Notes: generated by a model from the letters alone, not told the origin. 64,000 nt of DNA from Pseudonocardia kunmingensis (GCF_006716445.1 NZ_VFPA01000002.1:1054001-1118000), one strand, 5' to 3'. Shown: positions 33,686 through 44,862, counted from the stretch's first letter. Numbers and translations are program-made.

Positions 33686-34152
33686 TGGGACGTCTGCACC
33701 GCTCCTACGGCGCCGGGGCGGGTCACCTGCCGGCCGTGCTGGTCTGCCTGGCCGTCACCGGCGGCGCGGTCGCGATCGTCGCGGGCGACCCCGCGTGGCC
33801 GGTGATGCTGGCGTGGTTCCTGGCCGCCGTCGCCCTGCACGACTTCGTGCTGTTCCCGCTCTACGCCGCGGGGGACCGGCTGGTGAACGCCGTTTCCCGC
33901 GAGGGGATCCGTCGTCGACGGGCGCACCCGCGGGTGCCGCTCGTCAACCACGTGCGGGTGCCCCTGCTCGGCGCCGGGCTGACGTTCCTGCTGTTCCTGC
34001 CGGGCATCCTCGGCCGGGGTGAGCCGGCGCTGCGGGCGGCGTCGGGGCTGGACACGTCCCCGGTCGCCGGGCGGTGGGTGCTGCTGGTCGCCGGGATGGC
34101 CGCCGCGTCGGCGCTCGTGTACCTGGTGCGGGTCCTGCGGGCGCGCCGCTGA
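33685..34152 (+). CDS. Small integral membrane protein following the molybdoenzyme
   Basis: A 155-aa protein with about four hydrophobic spans and an arginine-rich loop (GIRRRRAHPR). The start ATG overlaps the molybdoenzyme stop by one base, so the two are translationally coupled. It is probably an accessory or anchoring partner of that membrane enzyme. I recognise no functional motif. Confidence 0.65.
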   Translation: MGRLHRSYGAGAGHLPAVLVCLAVTGGAVAIVAGDPAWPVMLAWFLAAVALHDFVLFPLYAAGDRLVNAVSREGIRRRRAHPRVPLVNHVRVPLLGAGLTFLLFLPGILGRGEPALRAASGLDTSPVAGRWVLLVAGMAAASALVYLVRVLRARR

Positions 34153-34179
34153 CGCGGTCCGGACGACCACGGCCGGTTT

Positions 34180-34194
34180 CTGGACTTGATCCAG
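34180..34194. promoter_or_regulatory. Possible Fur-family operator
   Basis: The inverted repeat CTGGA-CTTGA-TCCAG lies just upstream of the Fur-family gene of the fur-katG pair. Autoregulation of such genes by peroxide or iron is established in actinobacteria. Arm length is only 5 bp, so this is tentative. Confidence 0.35.
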
Positions 34195-34221
34195 TCAGGA
34201 CTTCGTGCTGAGATCCCTGTC

Positions 34222-34656
34222 GTGCAGAACCCACCGCAGGCCGAGCACCTCCTGCGCGAGGCGGCGTTGCGCGTCACCGCGCCGCGCAAGGCCGTGCTGT
34301 CGGCGGTGTACGACCATCCGCACGCCGACACCGAAACCCTCCTCGCGGCCACGCGGGCGCGGCTGGGATCGGTGTCGCACCAGGCCGTCTACGACGTCCT
34401 GCGCGCCCTCACCGACGCCGGCCTGGTGCGCCGCATCCAACCGGCGGGTTCGGTCGCCCGCTACGAGGCGCGGGTGGGCGACAACCACCACCACCTCGTG
34501 TGCCGCTCCTGCGGGGCGGTGAGCGATGTCGACTGCGCCATCGGCGAGGCCCCGTGCCTGACGGCGTCCGACCACGCCGGCTTCGAGATCGAGGAGGCCG
34601 AGATCGTGTACTGGGGCCTCTGCCCCGCCTGCCAGACTCCGTCCGCGGGCCGCTGA
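34222..34656 (+). CDS. Fur-family regulator (FurA/CatR-type) paired with katG
   Basis: About 144 aa. The winged helix has LREAALRVTAPRKAVLSAVYDHPHADTE (split by its turn) and HQAVYDVLRALTDAGLVRRI. The metal domain carries NHHHLVCRSCG and LCPAC, the structural-zinc CxxC pairs. GTG 34222 gives a normal family length. A TTG at 34186 would start inside the probable operator. Gene order and 84-bp spacing to katG match the peroxide-sensing furA-katG/catR modules of mycobacteria and Streptomyces, so repression of katG relieved by oxidation is expected. Confidence 0.88.
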   Translation: MQNPPQAEHLLREAALRVTAPRKAVLSAVYDHPHADTETLLAATRARLGSVSHQAVYDVLRALTDAGLVRRIQPAGSVARYEARVGDNHHHLVCRSCGAVSDVDCAIGEAPCLTASDHAGFEIEEAEIVYWGLCPACQTPSAGR

Positions 34657-34740
34657 GCGCGCGCCCGCCACGGACCCAGACGCACCCCACCACCAGGCCG
34701 GTCGGCCCTCCACGACCGGCGTCCCGAGGAAAGGACCGAC

Positions 34741-36999
<2,259 letters not shown>

Positions 37000-37014
37000 G
37001 GCACCGACCGACGA

Positions 37015-37050
37015 CGCCCCGGTCCGCCGCGGATGCGGAGGACCGGGGCG
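37015..37050. terminator. Bidirectional terminator-like hairpin between katG and GH16 gene
   Basis: CGCCCCGGTCC and GGACCGGGGCG form an 11-bp perfect stem with a 14-nt loop, placed between two converging genes. A short TTCGTT follows on the + strand. High-GC actinobacteria commonly use such hairpins without long T-runs. Confidence 0.75.
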
Positions 37051-37054
37051 TTCG

Positions 37055-37891
37055 TTACCGTCGCGCGTAGACGCGCACCCAGTCGACCTCGAGGCTGACC
37101 TCGGCGGGCGTGGTGTGGTCCGGGGCGAGGATCCATTCCTCGTACGGGCCCATGTCGAGCTGGATCGCCAGGTGCATCCGGCTGGTGGGGATGACGTTGC
37201 GGTCGGTCGTCTCGAACTGCTTGACCCCGTCGACGTACCAGGTGATCCGGTCGGGGAGCCAGTCCATGGCGAAGGTGTGCCACTGGCTGAAGTCGCCGCT
37301 GACCTTGTTGCCGGCGAGCTTGTTCTGCGCCGAGTAGTGGATCACGAAGTGGGCCTGCGAGCGGTCCTCGCGCGGGACCTCCATCATGTCCAGCTCGCCG
37401 TCGGCCTCCTTGTCCAGGGAGTCCGGCCACAGCAGGATCGCCGAGCCCCGGCCCCGGCCCTTCTCGGTGCGCGCGCGGAACTCCCAGCGCCCGTAGGTCT
37501 GGCTGTGCTCGTGGTTCATGCCGCCGGAGACGTCGCCGCGGGCGGTGATGCGCAGCGCGCCGTTCCTCGTGGTGATCGCCTCGGGGCGGCGCCAGCCGTT
37601 GCCGAACCCGCCCACCGAGTTGTAGCGGTTCCACACCTGCGGGTCGAGCCTGGAGTCGAAGTCGTCGCTGAAGACCAGCCGCCACTCGTCCCGGTCGGCG
37701 GTGGGCCCGCGGTCGGAGGAGCGGGCGTCGTCCAGGGACGGCGTGGGGACGGCCGTCGGCGGGGGTGAGGGGGCCGGCAGCGCCTGGAGGAGGTCCGGTT
37801 CGTGCATCGCGGTCGGGTTCCCGCATCCGGCCAGCACGAGAACGACGGCACCGAGCAGTGCGCAGCACGCGCGCCGCGGGAACCGGGACAT
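37055..37891 (-). CDS. Secreted glycoside hydrolase family 16 lipoprotein (beta-glucanase-like)
   Basis: A 278-aa exported enzyme that would hydrolyse beta-1,3/1,4-linked glucans or galactans. A signal peptide runs to the lipobox VLAGC (Cys near residue 23). A Pro/Ser/Thr-rich linker reaches about residue 65, followed by a GH16 jelly roll. The catalytic ELDMMEV motif (ExDxxE with nucleophile and acid/base Glu) lies near residue 163, with QWHTFAMDWLPDRITWYVDG later. The start ATG 37891 follows AGGAGGCAG. It is a single gene with no linked transporter. Oligosaccharides released outside the cell could feed one of the importers in this window, but that is speculation. Confidence 0.92.
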   Translation of the reverse strand: MSRFPRRACCALLGAVVLVLAGCGNPTAMHEPDLLQALPAPSPPPTAVPTPSLDDARSSDRGPTADRDEWRLVFSDDFDSRLDPQVWNRYNSVGGFGNGWRRPEAITTRNGALRITARGDVSGGMNHEHSQTYGRWEFRARTEKGRGRGSAILLWPDSLDKEADGELDMMEVPREDRSQAHFVIHYSAQNKLAGNKVSGDFSQWHTFAMDWLPDRITWYVDGVKQFETTDRNVIPTSRMHLAIQLDMGPYEEWILAPDHTTPAEVSLEVDWVRVYARR

Positions 37892-38125
37892 CCTGCCTCC
37901 TCGACGCGTACGCCGGAAGGGGAGCCGCGGGGAGCGCCGGCGTGCGGAGAAGCACCCTATCGGGGGAACGGCAACCGGACATAACGGGCCCCGGTGGGCC
38001 GGCTGAGGGCCATGCCGCGATGCGATCGACGGCCCACAACATCGGTATTGGAGGGCGTGCCCGCCCGGTCCTTACGCTGCCGTCGCGTCGCCGCCCGCGG
38101 CGCGATCCGATCCCGGGGAGCCGAG

Positions 38126-39739
38126 ATGACCACGCCCACGCACGCCGGCCGCGCGATCGTGGACTCCCTGGTCCGGCACGGCGTCCGGCGCGTCTACTCG
38201 GTGCCGGGGGAGAGCTACCTCGCGCTGCTCGACGGGCTGTACGAGTCCGGGATCCACAACGTCGTCTGCCGCCAGGAGGGCGGCGCCGCCTACATGGCCG
38301 AGGCCCACGGCAAGCTCACGGGCACGCCGGGCGTCGCCATGGTGACCCGCGGGCCGGGGGCGGCGAACGCGTTCGTCGCCGTCCACACCGCATGGCAGGA
38401 CGCCACCCCGCTCGTCCTGTTCGTCGGCCTCGTGCCGATCGGGGACCGGCAGCGGGAGTCCTTCCAGGAGTTCGACCCGGCCGCCTGGTTCGGCACGCAG
38501 ACCAAGCGCGTGCTCGTGCTCGACGAGCCCGACCGCGCGAGCGAGGTCGTCGCCGAGGCCTTCTTCGCCGCGACGAGCGGGCGGCCCGGCCCCGTCGTCG
38601 TCGGCCTGCCGGAGGACGTGGTGGCCGCCCCGTTCGCGGGGCGCCTCCACGAGCCCCTTCCGGTCGTCGACGGCACGGTGAGCGAGTGCGACCTCGCCGA
38701 TCTCGTCGCGCGGCTGCAGCGCAGCGAGCGGCCGCTCCTGCTGGTCGGCGGCGCACGCTGGACGCCGGACGCCGCGGCGACCACCACCCGGTTCGCCGAG
38801 CGCAACGCGCTGCCGATCGTGCAGGAGTGGCACGCGGCCGACCGGGTGCCCACCGCCTCGCCCTCGTGCGTCGGCCAGCTCGCGTTCGGCGGCCCCGCGT
38901 ACGCCGCGCGCATGCTGGAGGAGGCGGACCTGCTCGTCACGGTCGGCGCTGTGCTCGGCGACGTCGTCACCGGCGGGTACCGGTTGCGCCAGGATCCCGA
39001 CGCGGCGACCGTGGTCGTGACGATCGACCCGGGCCTGCGCGGTCGCTCGGGGGCGGTGAGCCGGCACGTCCTCGCGGCCCCGACCGCGTTCGCGCGCGCC
39101 GTCGCCGAGCTCGACCTGGACCGGGCGGAGGTCTGGCGCCCGTGGACGGAGGCGGGCAGGCGGGCGTACGAGGAGGAGCTCGCCCGGCTCGCGCGCGGCA
39201 CGGGCATGACCACCGTGCTGCGCGAGATCGCGGCGCGGACCTCCGACGCCCTCCAGACCGTCGGTGCCGGCAACCACACGGCGTGGGCACGGCTCCTCCC
39301 CGTCGACCGCTACCCGGGCGAGCTGGCCACGCGCAACGGCTCCATGGGCTACGCGGTGCCCGCGGCGGTCGTGGCCGCGCTCGAGCACCCCGGACGCGCG
39401 GTCGTGGCCGTGGCGGGCGACGGCGAGCTGCTGATGAACGGCCAGGAGCTCGCGACGGCGGCGCAGGAAGGCGCCGCGTTCCTGGTCGTCGTCATGGACA
39501 ACGGCCAGTACGGCACGATCCGCATGCACCAGGAGCGCGAGTACCCCGGGCGGGTGTCGGGCACGCGGCTCGCGAACCCGGACTTCGCCGCGCTCGCGCG
39601 CGCGTACGGGGGGCACGCCGAGACGGTGCGGGCCGACGCCGAGGCCGCCGGGGCCGTCGAGCGCGCGCTCGAGGCCGTTGCCGAGGGGGTGTTCGCGCTC
39701 GTCCACGTCGTCGTCGACCCCGCGGTGCTCTCGCCGTGA
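38126..39739 (+). CDS. Thiamine-diphosphate-dependent decarboxylase/synthase-like enzyme
   Basis: A 537-aa ThDP enzyme of the acetolactate synthase/benzoylformate decarboxylase superfamily. The catalytic Glu lies in VCRQEGGAAYMAE near residue 50, the central domain is intact, and the ThDP motif GDGELLMNGQELATAA closes at VVMDNGQYGTI. The ATG follows GGGGAG. It precedes the homogentisate cluster by 138 bp with an operator-like repeat in between, so co-regulation is possible but not proven. It shares only the superfamily motifs with the ThDP enzyme at 9501-11144. An aromatic 2-oxo-acid decarboxylase would suit its neighbours. Confidence 0.85.
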   Translation: MTTPTHAGRAIVDSLVRHGVRRVYSVPGESYLALLDGLYESGIHNVVCRQEGGAAYMAEAHGKLTGTPGVAMVTRGPGAANAFVAVHTAWQDATPLVLFVGLVPIGDRQRESFQEFDPAAWFGTQTKRVLVLDEPDRASEVVAEAFFAATSGRPGPVVVGLPEDVVAAPFAGRLHEPLPVVDGTVSECDLADLVARLQRSERPLLLVGGARWTPDAAATTTRFAERNALPIVQEWHAADRVPTASPSCVGQLAFGGPAYAARMLEEADLLVTVGAVLGDVVTGGYRLRQDPDAATVVVTIDPGLRGRSGAVSRHVLAAPTAFARAVAELDLDRAEVWRPWTEAGRRAYEEELARLARGTGMTTVLREIAARTSDALQTVGAGNHTAWARLLPVDRYPGELATRNGSMGYAVPAAVVAALEHPGRAVVAVAGDGELLMNGQELATAAQEGAAFLVVVMDNGQYGTIRMHQEREYPGRVSGTRLANPDFAALARAYGGHAETVRADAEAAGAVERALEAVAEGVFALVHVVVDPAVLSP

Positions 39740-39833
39740 CGAGGGGGCCGGAGGTGTGGCGCACGACACTGCCGCTCGTCGTACCCTGTCTCGGGACGCC
39801 CTGGCGCTCGTCACGTGCGGCCTCTACCGTCCC

Positions 39834-39860
39834 TCAACCAGTAAAACCTTTGATGGTTGA
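39834..39860. promoter_or_regulatory. Operator-like repeat upstream of homogentisate cluster
   Basis: TCAACCA-N13-TGGTTGA has perfect 7-bp arms around a rare A/T-rich centre, ending 17 bp before the MBL-fold gene start. The position overlaps the ribosome-site/promoter zone, suiting a repressor. No regulator gene is adjacent. Confidence 0.5.
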
Positions 39861-39877
39861 CGGAGAGGGCACGACAC

Positions 39878-40837
39878 ATGGCCAAGCCGTTCGCCTCCTC
39901 GGCCGACACCGCCGCCAAGGAGCAGACCCTCGAGGTGCTCGCCGACGGCGTCTACGCGCTGACCGCCGAGGGCGACCCGAACATCGGCGCGGTGGAGGGC
40001 GAGGACTTCCTCGTCTGCTTCGAGGCGCTCGCCACGCCCGTCGCCGCGCGGAAGTGGCTTGCGGTGCTGCGCGAGCACACCGACAAGCCCGTCCGCTTCC
40101 TCGTGCTGTCGCATTACCACGCCGTGCGCGTGCTCGGCGCGAGCGCGTTCGACGCGGAGACGATCGTCTCCCACGAGCTCACCCGCGCGCTCGTGGCCGA
40201 GCGGGGCCGGCAGGACTGGGAGTCGGAGTTCGCGCGGATGCCGCGGCTGGCCGAGGCCGCCGACTCGGTGCCCGGGCTGACCTGGCCGACGCTCACGTTC
40301 GCCGACCGGCTCACGATCGACCTCGGCGGCGACCGCGGCGACCTGGTGCTGCAGTACCACGGCCGCGGCCACACCGAGGGCGACATCACCGCGTGGCTGC
40401 CCCGGCACCGGATCCTCTTCGCCGGTGACCTCGTGGAGGCGCAGGCCGCGCTCTACACCGGCGACGCGTTCCACCGGGACTGGGCCACGACCACCCTGGA
40501 CCGGGTCAAGGCCCTCGGCGCGGAACAGCTCGTCGGCGGCCGGGGGGCGGTCAGCCGCGGCCGCGCGGAGGTGGACGCCGCCGTCGAGCAGACCCGCGGC
40601 TTCCTGCAGGTGATGATGCGCGAGGTCGGCGCCGTGCAGCAGCGCGGCGGCACCCTCAAGGAGGCCTTCGAGGCCACCCACGCCGCCCTCGTCGACGACT
40701 ACGGCCACTGGCCGATCTTCGAGCACTGCCTGCCGTTCGACGTCTCGCGCCTGTGGGACGAGCTGTCGGGCGTCGAGCGCCCCGTCATCTGGACGGCCGA
40801 GCGCGACCGCGAGGTCTGGGCCCAGCTGCAGGGCTGA
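39878..40837 (+). CDS. Metallo-beta-lactamase-fold hydrolase with degenerate metal site
   Basis: A 319-aa MBL-fold protein at the head of the homogentisate cluster. The first metal motif reads S78-H79-Y80-H81-A82-V83-R84 instead of HxHxDH, so the second-site Asp and His are missing. Later ligands are present as GRGHTEGD and LFAGDLVE. A single-metal enzyme, or one whose second site is built differently, is implied. ATG 39878 follows GGAGAGG. It is followed by an FAD monooxygenase 11 bp later, so it probably hydrolyses a pathway intermediate such as a thioester or lactone. The reaction is unknown. Confidence 0.83.
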   Translation: MAKPFASSADTAAKEQTLEVLADGVYALTAEGDPNIGAVEGEDFLVCFEALATPVAARKWLAVLREHTDKPVRFLVLSHYHAVRVLGASAFDAETIVSHELTRALVAERGRQDWESEFARMPRLAEAADSVPGLTWPTLTFADRLTIDLGGDRGDLVLQYHGRGHTEGDITAWLPRHRILFAGDLVEAQAALYTGDAFHRDWATTTLDRVKALGAEQLVGGRGAVSRGRAEVDAAVEQTRGFLQVMMREVGAVQQRGGTLKEAFEATHAALVDDYGHWPIFEHCLPFDVSRLWDELSGVERPVIWTAERDREVWAQLQG

Positions 40838-40848
40838 GGGGGCAGGTC

Positions 40849-42513
40849 ATGTCCAGCGCTCCCGCGCCACCGGCGGCGTGGCCCGTCGAGCCCGTGCTCG
40901 TGCTCGGCGCCGGGCCGGTCGGTCAGACGACGGCCCTGCTGCTCGCCCGCTGGGGCGTGCCCTCGATCGTGCTCGACCAGCGCCCGCGCCGCGACGACGT
41001 CGGCTCCAAGGCGATCTGCCAGCAGCGCGACGTGCTCGACGTCTGGGAGGCCGTCGGGGTGGGCCGGCGGATCGCCGACGAGGGCGTCACCTGGAGGACC
41101 GCCCGCACGTTCCACCGGGGCACCGAGCTGTTCGCCGTCGAGCTCGCCGAGCCCGGCCGTCCGGCGTTCCCGCCGTTCGTCAACATCTCCCAGACCCGCA
41201 CGGAACTCCTCCTCGACGAGCGGATCGCGGCCGAGCCGCTGGTCGACCTGCGGTGGGGCCACCGGGTCACCGCGCTGGACCAGGACGGGACGGGCGTGAC
41301 GGTCACCTGCGCCGACGGGCCGCGGGTGCGCGGGTCCTACCTGGTGCTCTGCAGCGGCGCGCGCAGCGACGAGCTGCGCCACCAGCTCGGCGTGCGCTTC
41401 GAGGGGCACTCCTTCGACGACCGGTTCCTCATCTGCGACATCCGCACCGACATGCCGGGCTGGGCCACCGAGCGGCGGTTCTACTTCGACCCGGACTGGA
41501 ACCGTGGCCGCCAGGTCCTCATCCACCCCTGCCCGGACTCCACGTTCCGCATCGACTGGCAGGTCCCACCGGACTACGACCTCGACGACGAGGCGGCCTC
41601 GGGAGCCCTGGACGCGCGGATCCGGCAGGTCATCGGCGAGCGCGGGTACGAGATCGTCTGGAAGTCGGTCTACCGCTTCCACTCCCGGCTGGCCGACCGG
41701 ATGCGCCGCGGCCGGGTGCTGATCGCCGGGGACGCCGCGCACCTCGTCTCCCCGTTCGGGGCGCGGGGGCTGAACTCCGGGGTCGGCGACGCCGAGAACG
41801 CCGCCTGGAAGATCGCCTACGCCGGGCGCGGCTGGGCGCCCGACGCGCTGCTCGACACCTACCACGACGAGCGGCACGCGGCGGCCCGCGAGAACATCGC
41901 GGTCACGACCGCGACCATGGACTTCCTCGTACCCCCTGACGGGGAACGGGCCCGGTACCGCGCCGACGTGCTCGCCCGCGCCGCCGCCGACCCGGCCGCA
42001 CGCGCGCTCGTCGACTCCGGACGGCTCGCCGAGCCGTTCTGGTACGTCGACTCGCCGCTGACCACCGCCGACGCGCGCCGCCCGTTCGGCGGTCGGCCGC
42101 CGCGCGGGCAGGCCCCGCCCGCGGGCCCCGGCGTGCTGGTTCCCGACGCCCCCGTGCGCGGGGCCGGCTGCCCGCCGCGCGCGAGCCGGTTCCGCGAGCT
42201 GGCCCGCGACGGGTTCCTGCTGCTGGCCACGCCGGAGGCCGACCTCGACGCCGCCCGCGCGGCCGCTACCGCCGCGCCCGGCCCGGTCCGCGTCCTCGCC
42301 CTGGGCGCGATCGACGCGTCCGGGGCGCTCGCCGCCGCCCTGGACGCCCGGCCGGCCGAGGTGTGGGTGCTCCGCCCGGACGCCCACGTCGCCGCCGTCC
42401 TCGCCGACCCGACCGGCGACGACGTCCGCGCGGCACTCGCCCGCGCCGCCGCTCGTTCCACCACCACCCGAGCCGAGGAGGACCGCCATGGCGTACTACC
42501 GGCGAGCCGGTGA
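40849..42513 (+). CDS. FAD-dependent aromatic monooxygenase (MhpA/PheA-like)
   Basis: A 554-aa group A flavoprotein hydroxylase. The FAD motif VLVLGAGPVGQTTALLLARWG opens the fold (read as GxGxxG near residue 17). SKAICQQRDVLDVWE and the second FAD motif RVLIAGDAAHLVSPFGARGLN (GD motif) follow, and a thioredoxin-like C-terminal extension covers about residues 440-550. ATG 40849 follows GGGGGCAGG. It overlaps hmgA by 26 bp. The linkage suggests ring hydroxylation giving homogentisate, for example a 3- or 4-hydroxyphenylacetate hydroxylase. This is inferred from position, since family members act on many phenols. Confidence 0.85.
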   Translation: MSSAPAPPAAWPVEPVLVLGAGPVGQTTALLLARWGVPSIVLDQRPRRDDVGSKAICQQRDVLDVWEAVGVGRRIADEGVTWRTARTFHRGTELFAVELAEPGRPAFPPFVNISQTRTELLLDERIAAEPLVDLRWGHRVTALDQDGTGVTVTCADGPRVRGSYLVLCSGARSDELRHQLGVRFEGHSFDDRFLICDIRTDMPGWATERRFYFDPDWNRGRQVLIHPCPDSTFRIDWQVPPDYDLDDEAASGALDARIRQVIGERGYEIVWKSVYRFHSRLADRMRRGRVLIAGDAAHLVSPFGARGLNSGVGDAENAAWKIAYAGRGWAPDALLDTYHDERHAAARENIAVTTATMDFLVPPDGERARYRADVLARAAADPAARALVDSGRLAEPFWYVDSPLTTADARRPFGGRPPRGQAPPAGPGVLVPDAPVRGAGCPPRASRFRELARDGFLLLATPEADLDAARAAATAAPGPVRVLALGAIDASGALAAALDARPAEVWVLRPDAHVAAVLADPTGDDVRAALARAAARSTTTRAEEDRHGVLPASR

Positions 42514-43684
42514 CGTCCCGCCCAAGCGCCACACCCAGCACCGCACGCCCGAGGGCGGGCTCTACCGCGAGGAGCTGATGGGTGAGGAGGGGTTCTCGGC
42601 CGACTCGTCGCTGCTCTACCACCGCGGTGTCCCGTCGGCGCTCGTCGACGCGTCGCCGTGGGAGCTGCCCGACCAGACGCTCACCGAGAACCGGCCGCTG
42701 CTCCCGCGGCACCTGAAGCTGCACGAGCTGTTCCCCGGCGAGGAGCCCAAGGCACTCGACGTCGTCACCGGCCGTCGGCTCGTCCTGGGCAACGCCGACG
42801 TGCGGATCTCCTACGTCGTCGCGGGCGAGGCGTCCCCGCTCTACCGCAACGCGATCGGCGACGAGTGCGTGTACGTCGAGTCGGGCGCGGCCACGGTCGA
42901 GACGGTCTTCGGCGTGCTGCAGGCGCGGCAGGGCGACTACGTGCTCCTGCCGCGCGCCACGACCCACCGCTGGGTGCCGCAGGGCCCCGAGCCGCTGCGC
43001 GCGTACGTGATCGAGGCGAACTCGCACATCGCGCCGCCCAAGCGCTACCTGTCGCGGTTCGGGCAGCTGCTGGAGCACGCGCCCTACTGCGAGCGCGACC
43101 TGCACGGCCCCGCCGAACCCCTGCTCGTCGAGGGGACGGACGTGGAGGTCCTGGTCAAGCACCGCGGGTCGCGGGGGGTGGTCGGCACCCGCCACGTCGT
43201 GCCCACGCACCCGTTCGACGTGGTCGGCTGGGACGGCTGCCTCTACCCGTACACGTTCAACGTCTCCGACTTCGAGCCGATCACCGGGCGGGTGCACCAG
43301 CCGCCGCCCGCGCACCAGGTGTTCGAGGGCGGCAACTTCGTGATCTGCAACTTCGTGCCGCGCAAGGTCGACTACCACCCGCTGGCGATCCCGGTGCCCT
43401 ACTACCACTCCAACGTCGACTCCGACGAGGTCATGTTCTACTGCGGCGGCGACTACGAGGCCCGCAAGGGCTCGGGCATCGGGCAGGGCTCGATCAGCCT
43501 GCACCCGGGCGGGCACAGCCACGGCCCCCAGCCCGGTGCGGCGGAGCGGTCGATCGGTGCCGAGTACTTCGACGAGCTCGCCGTCATGGTCGACACCTTC
43601 CGCCCGCTGGAGCTGGGCGAGGGCGGCCTGGCGAGCGAGGACCCGGGCTACGCCTGGACCTGGTCCGGGCGGGGACCGGCGTGA
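42488..43684 (+). CDS. hmgA: Homogentisate 1,2-dioxygenase
   Basis: A 398-aa cupin-fold iron dioxygenase that opens the homogentisate ring to maleylacetoacetate. The N-terminal YYRRAGDVPPKRHTQHR is characteristic. The C-terminal iron site is visible in YYHSNVDSDEVMFYCGGDY (His and Glu ligands) and LHPGGHSHGPQPG (His). It starts inside the end of the monooxygenase gene and overlaps fahA by 4 bp, so the three are translationally coupled. No maleylacetoacetate isomerase is present in the cluster. Glutathione-free actinobacteria may use a different isomerase. Confidence 0.95.
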   Translation: MAYYRRAGDVPPKRHTQHRTPEGGLYREELMGEEGFSADSSLLYHRGVPSALVDASPWELPDQTLTENRPLLPRHLKLHELFPGEEPKALDVVTGRRLVLGNADVRISYVVAGEASPLYRNAIGDECVYVESGAATVETVFGVLQARQGDYVLLPRATTHRWVPQGPEPLRAYVIEANSHIAPPKRYLSRFGQLLEHAPYCERDLHGPAEPLLVEGTDVEVLVKHRGSRGVVGTRHVVPTHPFDVVGWDGCLYPYTFNVSDFEPITGRVHQPPPAHQVFEGGNFVICNFVPRKVDYHPLAIPVPYYHSNVDSDEVMFYCGGDYEARKGSGIGQGSISLHPGGHSHGPQPGAAERSIGAEYFDELAVMVDTFRPLELGEGGLASEDPGYAWTWSGRGPA

Positions 43685-44862
43685 GCACGGTCGCCGTCGG
43701 CGAGGGGTCGCCGTTCGGCCCGGCGAACCTGCCCTACGGCGTCTTCTCCACGCCCGGTGGTGCGCCCCGGGTGGGGGTGCGCGTCGGCGACACCGTGGTC
43801 GACCTGTCGGTGCTGCTGGGCGATGCGGTGTTCGCGGCGCCGTCGCTGAACCCGTTCATGGCGCAGGGGCCGGACCGATGGCGCCGGGTCCGGGAGCGGG
43901 TCGCCGCCGCCGTCCGCGGCGACGTGCCGGACGAGGCGCAGCACCCGGTGCGGGACGTGCGCCTGCACCTGCCGTTCGAGGTGGCCGACTACGTCGACTT
44001 CTACGCGTCCGAGCACCACGCCGCCAACCTCGGGCGGCTGTTCCGGCCCGACTCCGAGCCGCTGATGCCCAACTGGAAGCACCTGCCGGTGGGCTACCAC
44101 GGGCGCGCCGGCACCGTCGTCGTCTCCGGCACCGACGTGGTGCGCCCGTGCGGGCAACGCAAGGCCCCCGACGAGGCCGACCCGACCTACGGCCCGAGCC
44201 GCAGGCTGGACATCGAGGCCGAGCTGGGCTTCGTCGTCGGGGTCGGCTCGCCGCTCGGGGCCCGGATCGGCGTGGACTCCTTCGCCGACCACGTGTTCGG
44301 CGCCGTGCTGGTCAACGACTGGTCGGCACGTGACCTCCAGGCATGGGAGTACGTGCCGCTCGGCCCGCACCTGGGTAAGAGCTTCGCCACCTCGGTCTCC
44401 CCGTGGGTGGTGCCGCTGGCCGCGCTGCAGGCCGCGCGCATCCCGCTGCCCGGGCAGGACCCGCGGCCGCTGCCCTACCTGCGCGGGCGCGAGGACTGGG
44501 GTCTCGACGTCGAGATGGTGGTCGAGTGGAACGGCGAGGAGGTCTCCCGCCCGCCCTACCGGCACATGTACTGGTCGCCCGCCCAGATGCTGGCCCACCT
44601 GACGGTCAACGGGGCGTCGGCCCGCACCGGGGACCTGTTCGCCTCCGGGACCGTCTCCGGACCGGAGCGCCACCAGCGCGGCGCCTTCATCGAGCTCACC
44701 TGGGGCGGGCGCGAGCCGGTCACCGTCAAGGGGGAGGAGCGCGCGTTCCTGCAGGACGGCGACGAGGTCACGATCTCCGCGACCGCGCCCGGACCGGACG
44801 GCACCCGGATCGGGTTCGGCGAGGTCACCGGCACCATTCGGCCGGCCTACGCCCCGAAGTAG
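43681..44862 (+). CDS. fahA: Fumarylacetoacetase
   Basis: A 393-aa FAH-fold hydrolase that splits fumarylacetoacetate into fumarate and acetoacetate, the last step of tyrosine/homogentisate catabolism. The N-terminal domain is followed by the catalytic core with DYVDFYASEHHAANLG (catalytic His-Glu region), VGYHGRAGTVVVSG, and the metal-binding IEAELGFVVG and NDWSARDLQAWEY. GTG 43681 overlaps the hmgA stop. The gene overlaps tail-to-tail by 16 bp with the leftward lipoprotein gene, so no terminator hairpin can lie between them. Confidence 0.95.
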   Translation: MSTVAVGEGSPFGPANLPYGVFSTPGGAPRVGVRVGDTVVDLSVLLGDAVFAAPSLNPFMAQGPDRWRRVRERVAAAVRGDVPDEAQHPVRDVRLHLPFEVADYVDFYASEHHAANLGRLFRPDSEPLMPNWKHLPVGYHGRAGTVVVSGTDVVRPCGQRKAPDEADPTYGPSRRLDIEAELGFVVGVGSPLGARIGVDSFADHVFGAVLVNDWSARDLQAWEYVPLGPHLGKSFATSVSPWVVPLAALQAARIPLPGQDPRPLPYLRGREDWGLDVEMVVEWNGEEVSRPPYRHMYWSPAQMLAHLTVNGASARTGDLFASGTVSGPERHQRGAFIELTWGGREPVTVKGEERAFLQDGDEVTISATAPGPDGTRIGFGEVTGTIRPAYAPK

